A DNA stretch of 64,000 nt from positions 615,659 through 679,658 of the forward strand of contig CM067523.1 in NCBI GenBank assembly GCA_034509495.1. The letters run 5' to 3'. A program made the translations under genes and the position numbers. The first letter of the stretch is position 1, and each line of letters opens with the position of its first letter. This stretch comes from Acestrorhynchus altus (lineage: Eukaryota; Chordata; Actinopteri; Characiformes; Acestrorhynchidae). The notes under the pieces are model-generated. The model was given only the letters and a program-made list of their open reading frames with translations, was not told the origin of the DNA and ran no database searches. Of the stretch, positions 34,644 to 44,800 are shown piece by piece.

Positions 34644-37600
34644 TCCTGGCTTCAGGGTGAGGATACAGAGGGGATGCTGGAGGAGTGTGTGTGTTCGGTG
34701 AGTCACTATATTGCTCTGTACAGTGTCAGTCAAAAGTTTGGACACGCCTAAACTCTTCACCCTTTACCCGACGACGTGACCAATGGCTTCTGTCTATCAT
34801 TGATTGTTAAGAGTTCTGGAATTAAAGCGAGGTTTCAGAGCCTGTATGCAGCCCAACACTTCAGGTCAGATCCTCAGTGAAGAGCTCCAGACTTCCCTGG
34901 ACAGTAGAGGCAGAAGCAGGATAAACCCTTAAACTTGCCGTCCCAATACTTTTGAACATATAGTTTATTTAATAAGCTGATATCAAAATATTATCTATAT
35001 AAAATTAACCCTAACTTGGTCATTTCCAGTACATTCAAACAAGTGTGTCCAAACTTTTGACTGGTACTGTATGCTGGATTGGGCCTGACCAGTATAAAAT
35101 CTATTTCATGGGGATCATTTTATGTGGTCAGTCTGAAAGGCTGACATGCTTTTATCCCTGTAGTCCAGGCCCTGTATTCAGTCGTTCCAAATTCATTGGT
35201 AATATTGTTCTGGCCTTAGTGTGTCTTGTCCTTTTATGTTTGCACGCTGAGGCTTCAACGTCAAAACAATAAAAGCTGATGAGCCCAAAACTAAAGGTGG
35301 AAATTAGACAAATGAACTCCTAACTCTGAAATATACCTCCGCAGATCTCCGAGAGGACTGAATCTCTCAATCGCTCTGTTAAGAAAAGGTGAGTATCTGC
35401 ACCGCGATTAAAAACAAACACAATGCAACGAAACGAAATGCAATTAAAAAAAAAGGTTAGGACTCGTCACATTTAATACTAATTAAAATTACAATAAGCT
35501 GCAGGACATCAGCCGCAGTGGGACATCTGGGGAAGAGGTTGTAGGTGCAGATGAGTCTGGGTAGAGATTCAGAAAGATCTCAGAACAATTAGAAATCAGA
35601 CGTTCCACCAGAACCTCAGTCTCTCAATAGTCAAAACCAAGCTCAAATGTCCATATGTTTGTATGTTTATATGTTTTAGGTCAAAGGTGAGGTGGGGTGT
35701 CCGTCTTTTCACATGACTATTCACTCAGAGCCAAAAGTAACTGGTTCCATCACTTATAGCTTCTAATCACCCACCAAAGGGTAACGTGGAAGACGTAGGA
35801 GCTGAAAGTTCTAACTACATTTTTAAATAAGGAATATAATTCAGGAACAGATCTGTTTGCTTTTGATGTCGTAAAACATCTAAAAATACAGTAAATCAAT
35901 GTAAATCTGTTTTTGAAAACAGTAACAGCTTCCAGAAGACTTCGCCTTCTAAGACCATCTCCAAGATCGACAGCCGACTGGAACTGTACAATCATGCAGT
36001 TGAGGTACGCTTCAGAAGCTCACCACATTTCTCATTGTACATTGACGTCTACACTGTGCATTCCATGTCCAACATTCCAGCAGGAACTTCCCGATGCCTT
36101 TCTCCATAGTGACTTTTTGGATAACCATAAGTATTTGGACAGTGGGATGTTTAAAAATGTGACACTATGGTAACTTTACAGGGGTTTAACAAAAACGTTC
36201 CCTTAACATTTTGTATTATTACAGTCCCTCCATTTTTACAGGCTCAAAAGTAATCGGACAGTTGACTGAAGCATTTTCATGGACGTGTCGTCTGTTTTCT
36301 TTACGTCTCAACAAACGTTAAATTAACAGTCTACAGTTGATTGGATGTTGCATTTTCACTGGTAGATGTTCATGAAATTTTTTGTCAAGATGTTTAAAGC
36401 AAGTTCATGTGAGCCCAGCAGACCAGTCATTGCTCCAGAAGCTCTTTGTCTAGATGTTCTCTGGAGAACATAAGTCTTTTTCAGCTCCCAAAAGAAGGAG
36501 TAGAGATATGAGTGTGAAGAACCTTTTAAAGATTCAATGGTGGTTTGAAGGGGGTTCTTCTGTGGCATAGCTCTGAGAACCTTTTGTAGTGTCTTTGTTT
36601 AAGAGTACGTGTGTGTGTGCAGGAGAGCACTCAAGAGGCAAAGTCAGTTCCCATGGACTTCCCTACCAGCCCAGCACCTGTTTCTGCCCGTAAGAACATG
36701 TTTGAAGGGGGAGACGTCTGGAACCAGAATTTAGGAAAGGTTGCATCCTCTAAGGTACGATTCATTTTACTGCTTGTATGTCAGGCTGTAAATTATACCT
36801 CACATCTAAATATAATCACGTTCCTCGTGTTCTGTTTAACCATGATCTGATGAGGCATCGCATGAGGATGATCAGGCTATAAATACCTGCAGGGTGTGTG
36901 GAGGGATTCATAGATTGCACCTCTTCTCCGTCAACGTTTTGTTGGATGTGTAGAAAATGGGTCACAAAGCAGATGTTAATGATTGGACAGTGATGCCATT
37001 TGGGCCAAAGGCTGCAGCGTGAAGGAGCCGAATCTGCAGGTGTATGGAAGCGTCGCTCATACTGGTCTCCCAGCAGCTGCAGGAATCCCAGAATTCACTC
37101 CTTTTGGCTGTGCACTCTGTGGGTGGGCAGTTGACGGTCTCTCCCCATATCACACCCAGAGCAATGGTGGCATCTGTCAGCCATTGGGGACCCGGCACTT
37201 TCCCCAGAGTGCATTGGCTTCCCAGCAATGATGTAAAGAGGTGGTGGCTTCACATGTATCAGAGGAGACATGTGCTTGTCTTCACCCCACTAGTGATGGA
37301 GCATCATATGTAATAGGGGTGGAGTCCTAACAGGGTTGGACATTTGTCACTTCCGAACGTGGATGAAAAATTGCAGATTCAAGGGGACTAATTTTGTCCC
37401 TGCTTCTTTAGCATGTTTTCTACCTTTAGTTCCAACTTATATCCTTCAGTTGTGCCTCATCAGTGCACTTTACTACATTTGGAATTTCTGAATCTTGTGA
37501 TTTCATTTTTGTTAGGATACCGAGGGCTTGAAAGTAGGTGTGGCTGATCTGATCACTCACTGGGTGAAGGGTAACCCTGATGTCAATTCCAAAAGTCCTT

Positions 37601-38707
37601 CCTCCAAACCAACAGTTAGTAAAGTCTTACATTATTAAAACCAACTGTCTTCGTCTCTCGAAAGATTCTTCCCTTCTTCTTGTTTGACCTGCTTGATTTT
37701 TTCATTCTCAGCTTCTTCTCCGGCTCTATCTCCTTTTCTACTCACTTTTCCCTGTAGACAGGTAACTATGTGAAGGACTGACTCGGTTCCAAAGCATGTA
37801 GACCAGTGTCTCAACTCTGGTCCTAGGGGCACTCCTGCCCTGAACTTTCAGCTTTACCCACCCAATGAAACTGTAAAGGTCTTGTTAATGAGCTGATTGA
37901 GTCAAGTGTGGTAGGAGCAGGTACAACTAACATATGCAGGGTAGGGGTGCCTCCAGAACCAAGATTGAGAAACACAGATGTGGTCCATCTGTAGCTTTTA
38001 AAGTCTGATTAAATGAACAGAATCATCTTTGATGGAGAATTCAGCTAATTCTCCTGATCCATGTTATCTCCACTTCTATTGTCAGTCTGATGAAGTTAAA
38101 GCTGGTGAAGTACGAAACATAAAAAGTCTGTGGGAGACGATGGAGACATCTCCAGCTGAGACAGCAGGTGGAAAGGTACAGCTCTCTCTTCTGGACACAC
38201 TTATGCACACCTTAACATGCACATAGGGTTGCATTTAACCCATACACACCATAAAACACACACACTAGTGTGTAGTGAGCACACATGCCCAGAGCGGTGG
38301 GAGCCAAGGGAGCAGCTGGGGAGTTCAGGGCTTTGCTCAAGGGCACTTCAGTCATGTCCTACCAGTTCAGGGAAACAGCAACCTTCCAGTCACAAGGCTG
38401 GTTCCACGTGGGCGGAGTAGGGACCAAAGTGTAAACATAGCAGAGTGCTGATTGGCCAACGCAGATGTCCTGCAAATAACACCCCTATTTGGTCCAAAGA
38501 CGGCTCACCTTATGTGTCCATGTGTTTAAACAGGTCACGTTTGTGTCTTTTCTTCATTTTCAGGCTGGAACAAGTACGAGATACAAGTTTGTTGAGGTCG
38601 GCCATGGGAAATATGAAAAGGTCTTGATTGATGACAGGGACAGTCCCAATCACAAAAATGTCAAATCAAGTAAGAAAGTGTCCTTTATGTTAAAATATGA
38701 CTCATAA
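28342..38707 (+). CDS. lsp1: Lymphocyte-specific protein 1 (LSP1), F-actin-binding protein
   Basis: Cytoskeletal phosphoprotein of leukocytes that binds F-actin through its basic C-terminal half. Exons: 28342..28394, 28990..29121, 29899..30343, 32689..32779, 33046..33225, 34656..34697, 35345..35388, 35923..36004, 36623..36754, 37516..37614, 38086..38175, 38564..38707. About 511 residues. The N-terminus is MSVVRRDSNRQG, then LQRSLEDAEELERERRRR. The middle is acidic and charged. The C-terminal hallmarks are ISERTESLNRS, TISKIDSRLELYNHAVE, IKSLWETME, and a final RYKFVEVGHGKYEKVL. The start at 28342 follows family N-termini; an in-frame ATG at 28324 is possible. All junctions agree except 30343/32689 (phase 0 into phase 2). 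Either an intervening exon is missed, or an acceptor at GAG before 32699 is used. Exons 3 and 6 rest on splice sites and frame more than on similarity. Confidence 0.9.
28895..28965. repeat. (GT)n-(AT)n microsatellite before lsp1 exon 2
   Basis: GT array followed by an AT array, ending about 25 nt before the lsp1 exon 2 acceptor (AG at 28988-28989). Confidence 0.9.
30640..30860 (+). mobile_element. tRNA-derived SINE
   Basis: Has a tRNA-like head with B box gggttcaagtccc, then the teleost SINE body (tgttctcccagtgtctgtgt; aattggctactctaaactgt). In the lsp1 intron between exons 3 and 4. Confidence 0.7.
31140..31385 (+). mobile_element. SINE family copy 1 (gcatgtgctcgtcctcaccc core)
   Basis: Shares the ordered blocks catgtgctcgtcctcaccct, gaacatcacacgtg and taatagggttgggg with copies at 37095..37375, 47575..47845 and 59420..59800. 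All are in plus orientation. Confidence 0.6.
31386..32680. other. lsp1 intron sequence, no exon established
   Basis: Between lsp1 exons 3 and 4. A missing exon could hide here or in 30344..31140, since the flanking phases do not match. I could not identify one with confidence. Confidence 0.4.
32781..32810. repeat. (CA)n microsatellite at lsp1 exon 4 donor
   Basis: The array starts inside the intron 5' splice site, reading gtacacacac directly after the exon end at 32779. Confidence 0.9.
33570..33725 (-). mobile_element. tRNA-derived SINE fragment
   Basis: Reverse complement of the 4861..4925 type (gattcaaaccagcaaccttc; cacaaggctggttccc), extended by tgctctagggcacttcagtc. Another copy lies at 38290..38405. 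Confidence 0.6.
33930..34480 (-). mobile_element. Second Tc1/mariner-type transposon remnant
   Basis: The sequence has gatgtgtcccagatgcagca, gcagcaatgttctttttgga and ggagtccaaacgctttggag in the order seen in a widespread teleost Tc1-type element read on its minus strand. It is heavily decayed, with no intact ORF. Intronic in lsp1. Confidence 0.55.
34562..34641. repeat. (GT)n microsatellite, about 40 units, before lsp1 exon 6
   Basis: Pure GT tract ending 14 nt upstream of the ttcag acceptor of the 42-nt lsp1 exon at 34656..34697. Confidence 0.95.
34656..34697 (+). CDS. lsp1: Predicted 42-nt lsp1 mini-exon
   Basis: ggcttcag acceptor, 14 codons encoding GEDTEGMLEECVCS, then a GTGAGT donor. 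Phase 0 at both ends, so it fits between lsp1 exons at 33046..33225 and 35345..35388 and can be skipped without a frameshift. The acidic sequence suits the LSP1 middle region. No similarity evidence was available. Confidence 0.55.
34719..35072. mobile_element. MITE with Tc1-type terminal inverted repeats
   Basis: The left end tacagtgtcagtcaaaagtt and the right end aaacttttgactggtactgt are inverted repeats of about 30 bp, bounded by TA. About 350 bp, no transposase. It starts 22 nt after the lsp1 mini-exon. Confidence 0.8.
37095..37375 (+). mobile_element. SINE family copy 2
   Basis: Contains gacatgtgcttgtcttcacc, gagcatcatatgtaatagg and ctaacagggttggac, in the same order as copies 1, 3 and 4. 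In the lsp1 intron before exon 37516..37614. Confidence 0.6.
37805..37975. mobile_element. Short teleost repeat (ggtcctaggggcactcctg type)
   Basis: Shares tctggtcctaggggcactcc, cttgttaatgagctgattga and ggtgcctccagaaccaagat with 53225..53385, 54545..54910 and part of 63855..63940. The two ends are partly inverted, so it is probably a non-autonomous DNA element. Confidence 0.6.
38290..38405 (-). mobile_element. tRNA-derived SINE fragment
   Basis: Matches the 33570..33725 copy (caagggcacttcagtcatgt; accttccagtcacaaggctg). In the last lsp1 intron. Confidence 0.6.
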
Positions 38708-39227
38708 ACCAATCTGTTCTGAGGCTGTTTACTGGTCACCCCTCCACAAAGGTGTGACAAAGAGTGAGGTCAGGCGGGGGTTTTTATAATCTGCTTCACA
38801 CCTGTGGCTGGTTGGCCCTGATCACGGCCAGGAATTCGGGGAATTGGAGTTTTAGCACCCTTTCTTCCCCTGCAGCAACTAGTCCCCTGCTGGCGACTGG
38901 CGGTACAGCACCACCCATCACCAGCTTGTATCATTTATTACTAAATGATTTACGTTTCCATCAAATGGAAACTCAGCTCGGTTTGCTGCTCAGATGAACC
39001 ACAGCTTCACTTTGGAACCGCAGTCAGATCTGCAGGGATGGGTTTGGGGATTGTTAAAGAATATTCGGACCTGGAAGTCCATGTCAGGCAACATCCCCGG
39101 GTCATGATTTGATATATTGTGATAGAGTTTGATATCAAGGCAATATATTGAGAATTTATTTGTACTTTTTAAGCCAATAATTATAATTTCAAGTTATTTT
39201 ATTATTTATTAAAAATAATAGGAGTCT

Positions 39228-39228
<1 letters not shown>

Positions 39229-39281
<53 letters not shown>

Positions 39282-39379
39282 TCAGATATTGTTCTTTTCA
39301 GAATCCTCAGCTACTCTAATTTAAAAATTTAAATATTTGTATTAGACAAAGTTTTAAAAGATTTAAAATATTAGGTAAA

Positions 39380-39417
<38 letters not shown>

Positions 39418-39432
39418 ACACACACACGCACG

Positions 39433-39466
<34 letters not shown>
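39229..39466. repeat. Paired (CA)n microsatellites
   Basis: Two CA arrays, 39229..39283 and 39383..39466, separated by about 100 bp of AT-rich sequence. The second includes CG-containing variant units (acgcacgcac). Confidence 0.95.
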
Positions 39467-39467
<1 letters not shown>

Positions 39468-39559
39468 TTCTTTTACTGTATTTGTACATTATCATAACTT
39501 TATAATAATTTTTAGAATTTATAATTATATTTCTAATATATAATTATAAAATAAGCATA

Positions 39560-39567
39560 TTATTATT

Positions 39568-39630
<63 letters not shown>
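39560..39630. repeat. (ATA)n microsatellite
   Basis: About 20 AAT/ATA trinucleotide units. Confidence 0.95.
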
Positions 39631-39631
<1 letters not shown>

Positions 39632-40468
39632 CCTGAAAAGATTAACAAGAACAAGAAGACAAACAGGACACACCTGATCAAACTACATTTTTATATAATT
39701 TTACATCTGAAAGTTATTTACATTCACGTTCATCCCGATATGAGGGTTTGTGTTTTGGACTCTATAATCTATTATAGAATTTACAGTCATTCATGTAAAA
39801 TATTTATCGGACAGCTCTGGAAAAAAATTAGAGTCCAATTTACTTCTTAATTCAGCTTCTTTACAGATATGGCAGCTGATTCTTTCCAAACATTCCATCA
39901 AATAAGCAAAGCTGCTTGATTTCATGCACCAGCTGTGATTGATTATGATTATTCACTAAATAGTGAATCTGAATTCTCTCAAAATTCAAAAATAAAATTC
40001 AAAAATAAAATTCAAAAATAAAATTCAAAAATAAAATGCAAGAATCCATTAAATAATCATCTCAAACAGCACCATACTGACGTCAGAAATCAGTGTTTGG
40101 TGAATAATCCTGATTGTCAGTCACAGTGTTCATGTCGTGGTCTGCTCTTCACCAGTCTTTAAGCTGCTGTTGGGAGCATTTATACCATTTCGTTAATAAA
40201 TATTATATCACGATATTTAACGATATTTTTACAATATTTATCACAATGCAGGCAGTAAGAAGTATATCGGTAAAATCCAGGAGCAGCAAACTGGTTTTTT
40301 GTCTGGACAACTCTGTGGTGTTGGGCTGGATAAGGAGGGAGGAGAAGGGAAGGAGGGATGAGACGGGAAGGAGGGAGGAGAAGGTTGGTGGATCAGGTGG
40401 GCAGGGGGTGGGTTATAAAGGCAGGAGAGGAGGAGTTAGGGTTGAGTACAGGGTATAGAGATTATATT

Positions 40469-40470
<2 letters not shown>

Positions 40471-40518
<48 letters not shown>
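40471..40518. repeat. (CA)n microsatellite
   Basis: About 24 CA units in the lsp1-prr33 spacer. Confidence 0.95.
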
Positions 40519-40523
<5 letters not shown>

Positions 40524-41303
40524 GAGCTCTTGTAGTTTATGATATGTGAATCATAACTGTAGGTTACTCTGATCCTGAGTTATGAAGCCTAGAAAACGGC
40601 TCGTATCTCCCCACCGTGTGTGGATCTTGGGTTTGAAGAGTTAAGAAAAAGTTGGAGTGGCTGATTAATTTTTTTCCAGAGCTAAACTTATTAAACACAC
40701 ATATTAAACATGTTTAAAACACATGCATGAAAAATCTCTAACAGTGGTTCTTCTACAAGACTTTAAATGAGAATCAAGGTTTTTTTTTCTTCTTGAAAGT
40801 AAAAAAATCAGGGTCTTATTCCCGTGTTTTTCTTCCTGCACATATAAGCCACAAACCCTGGACACCAATTGTCCTGAGAGTCATTTCCTTTGTTTAAACT
40901 TTCTCAGTTTCACATTGTGAGACCCTTGTTTACCCTTCCCCTCTTTCATTTCTCACCGTATCACATTACCATGTCCCCACCTCTGTCTACAGCTGTCACT
41001 TTCTCTCTCCTTCCTTTCAGTGCAGGAATGAACCAGTTCTCTTTAGCACACAGGGACATAAGGACGGTGTCCTTCCACTGTACGCAAGACCATGCTGAAT
41101 TTACTGTGTGGTACAGCTACATAGGGCTGGGTGTCACCACTGATTCACAAGGTCCTGATTTACATTTTGGATTTAATTCAATATTAATTCAGTTTCTGAA
41201 CTTCAGCTCTACGGACTTGGGTTCACATCAGCTCGAAGCTGTTCTCCCTCATCAGGTTTCTTCAGGAGATGCTGTGGTGCTGTAGGTGCTGTGAAGCGGC
41301 AGC

Positions 41304-41309
41304 TTTATT
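41304..41309 (-). terminator. prr33: Candidate polyadenylation signal of the prr33-like gene
   Basis: AATAAA on the minus strand, about 530 nt beyond the stop codon. Weak evidence on position alone. Confidence 0.35.
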
Positions 41310-41839
41310 AGCTGCAGCTGAGATTCGTTATTGCACATCATGAAGCAGCAAGTTCAGTGTGACAACAATCTATATTGGGGTGAAAAGTCCTCACCTCATA
41401 ATCCCCCAGTAAGAGCTGCCAGATCATGCAGTTTTCATTTGAACAGCTGAATTTGTTAATGGATGGGTCAGCAAGGCTTGTCCTTTGACCGACAGACTAG
41501 TTACTTGCGGTTCTCTCTCAACAATCTTAAAGTATATTTCGTTTCACTCTTTATCTGTTTGAAAAGTAGACCCTTCAAGCTTCTAGGACAAAACCCCCCG
41601 TTATTCAAGTGTTTGGCTGACATTTCTGATTTTTCCCACCAACAGCAGCACCAACTGCACAGCGTTAACCATTGATCTTGGCTTCATATGAATCGATATG
41701 AGTCCAGATGAAGATCAATTTCAATCAAAAAGTCTATTTTCTAGTAAACTTCACAACACAAAGTACATTAGTAAACTACGTTTCAGTGGAAACAAATCAA
41801 TCAACCTATTTGTCACCGTACTAAGTTCGTACTCGGGTA

Positions 41840-44800
41840 CTAAACATCGGTGCTTCTTGTTTTGGCTGTGGCGAATCCTTTGGCTGTCCTGTTGAAGTCT
41901 TTGTGCTCCTCGTTTTCACCTTTGCGGTGTAACAGGCTCCTCTCAAACACTGTGGCAATTTTGGTCAGAGGTTTCTCGGCGGCTTCCTTCAGCTTCCGGG
42001 CATCGAAACGTGGGCTGTAGAGAAGGATTGGCAGGCGATGTGCAAATGAAGGGACCTGTCCTGGACTGTCCTTTGATGTCTTCTTTGTGACGGTCTCAGA
42101 TTTGCTGGAATTGATCTGCTTTATAATTTTCTCTTTGGTGGAGAACATTTGAAAGAGAACAGCATCCCACATTTTCAGTGCTCTGGGGGCTTCCTTCTTG
42201 TTCATCACGTCCTGACTATGAGCTTTCTCATCAAATCCAACAGTGTCGTCTTGCCTGTTTGTCTTCATGCTGCTTACCTCAGCAGGTTTATTCTCTTGCT
42301 TGGTTTCTGGAAACTGAGGCTCTTCAGGCTCTACGATCATGTGCTTCTTCAGCCGTGTCCAGCCACTGAGTTTGGCCTTCAGGCCCTTGGGCTTCTGTGT
42401 CTCCTTGAGTCCTTTGTGTCCCTTTTCTGCAACCTCAGTGCCCTCTTCTTGAATGCCTGATGGACATTCACAGCTAATCTCTTGTCTGCTCTTGTCGTTT
42501 GTATCAGGAAGGCTGTTCTTGCTCACAGTGGTAGTGTGAGGTGTCTTAGTGGTGGAAGCTCCTCTGGAAGACAGCACCTGAGACTTAGACTCAACAGGGG
42601 CAGGATCATGGACTTCAGATTTTATGACTAATCTGGATTCATCAGATGCAGCCTGTGACACTGGGGTAGATTTCCTTTTGACAGGAGTATCAGGAGTACT
42701 GTCTTCACTAGGGATTTTGGACTCAGTAAGAGATTTTGCTGCTTTGAGCAGAGTCTTTGCCAGGCTCATTTCCGTGCTTTGTGGCTTGACGAGGGCGGTG
42801 TTTCTGGAAAGTAACTCGGTATGAGCATGTTCTTTGGATTTTTTGGATTCTTTTACCGACTTTATAGAGCAGTCTGTTTGTGTAGGGAGCTTGTTATCAT
42901 TAATTACCCCACTACCATCTTTGGGTGAGTTTATAGACGTAGATGACTTAATATTGACATTACGTTGTTTCACTGCTTTTTGTCTTGTCCCAGTCTTACT
43001 GGGGTCCTGATTGTTGGTAGCAGAATGTGTGCACGGTTTGACGTCTGTAACCGAAGTGTTGTTTGGGGTACTTGAGTCCTTAGCTGTGATTAAAATCGGA
43101 TGTTCTGCGAGTGTATTCACAGAATCATGCGTGGCTGCCTCAGGGAGGGGGACTGATTTGTTATCTATGGTATCTGTTTTTAAAGTATTGGACTGAATTG
43201 AGTGGAGATTTGATAACGCTGCGGACTTGGTGTACGCGTCTGTTGAAAGTATTTGAGTAACTTCAGTGTTTTGACATGATGTGCATGAGCTTCTACTGGT
43301 GGCGTTGGTCTGAGATAACAGTTTAAGATCTTCTAAGGCTTCCGAAGAGTGTGAGGTATGTATACCGGCATCTGATTTTGAAAAATGTCCTGGTTTTTTT
43401 GGATCTGATTTGGACAAACGTTCTGCTTGGCTTGTTATGCCTGAGATACGGGATGTTTGTAAATCAGGAGGTACTTTAATGGATGGCCTGTTGTCTACAG
43501 GTAGCATTTCAAGGTCTTTGGTGTTGGTTACACACTTGTTAATGTGGCTGTTATCAGAAGATCCTGATATCTGTCTGTCTGTCGATGCTATTCTGTTGAG
43601 TTTCGCAGCTGGAGAGGTTTGAACAGATGAGTAATTTGTTTGCGAGGCTGTAGGTCTTGTCTCTGGCACCACAGTGGTTGGTTTAGAGGAAACTGATGTA
43701 CATCCTGTTAGCGCTGGCAGAGAATCAGTTGTTTTTGTTGGAAATGCAGATTTGGATACATTTTCTGTCTCTGATGTTTGCAGTGGAACATCTTGTATGG
43801 ATAAAAAATTCCTTTTTGATAATCCAATATTTGAGTTCACAATATTTGACTGAGCCATGGGAAAAGGGTAAGTTGGCATTCTTCCCTCAGATGCCACGGC
43901 TGAAGAGACATCTGTACATGGATCTCCTAGGTTAGGTGGTTGGGGAGTGTTTGGCATGACTTTAGAAGAGTTTATAGGAGATCTTACCAGCGTCACATGT
44001 TGTCCATGATTAACAGACAGAATGTTTGATCCAGCCTCCACCTCTTTCTCCTGCAGAGTAGCTTTTGCAGTATCCAAGGAAGGGGTTTGGATATTTGGAA
44101 CATTGAGCACATCAGGAACGTTCTCTGTGTTTGGAACTTTTGGACCTGTAGTTGGTAAAGCTGTAGAGGTTAGGAATGAGACAGTGTCAGAAATCTCAGG
44201 TCCTTCACTGAACACTCCAGCATTGGAAGGAACTGTATTCGACATTCCGATATGTGAGTTTAACATTGAAGTATTACTTTGTGGATTCTTAGAATCACCA
44301 GACATGTGAGACAGAGATACCTGAGAACAGTCACTTCCTCTGATTCCACCATGAGCAATATATTCCATTGGTGTCAAGCCGTAGTATGTGGACTTTTTAG
44401 GGCGTAGTTTAGGTTGCCTTTGGACAGGCTGCTCTTTACCGAATAATCGTGCTGGAGGTCGGGGCGACGAACAGACAGGCGTGCTGGGTGTTTGGTATGG
44501 ATGAGGAGAAGTGGGAAGTGTTTTTTCATTACCTACAGCACAGGAAGCACCTTCAACTGCTGTCACTGGACAAGACTTTGTTAGAGTACGTTGCTCACAA
44601 GCTTTAGTCTGAGATATTTCATTCGTCTGGTTAGTTGCGAAGTCCAGTATGGCACATGCTCTTGAGTTTGGGATACAGGTCTCAGTAGAAACAGCCTTAT
44701 ACACTGAAACGTCACTTCTGGAGAACTTCTTGCTTAAGTTCTTCTCAGAATAGGCTTTGAACATATCAGGCTTCACATCAGTGTCCAAATTAAGTAATCC

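Larger units (their letters stand above)
38708..41303. other. lsp1-prr33 convergent intergenic region, no gene seen
   Basis: Holds the lsp1 3'UTR (end not located) and AT-rich DNA with CA arrays at 39229..39283, 39383..39466 and 40471..40518, an (ATA)n array at 39560..39630, and tandem ttcaaaaataaaa near 39985..40040. Short open frames here lack family resemblance. Confidence 0.5.

Noticed and set aside
40890..41285. 131-codon plus-strand frame between lsp1 and prr33
   Set aside because: No recognisable motif, no splice support, and the ATG lies in AT-rich unique DNA. Likely chance.
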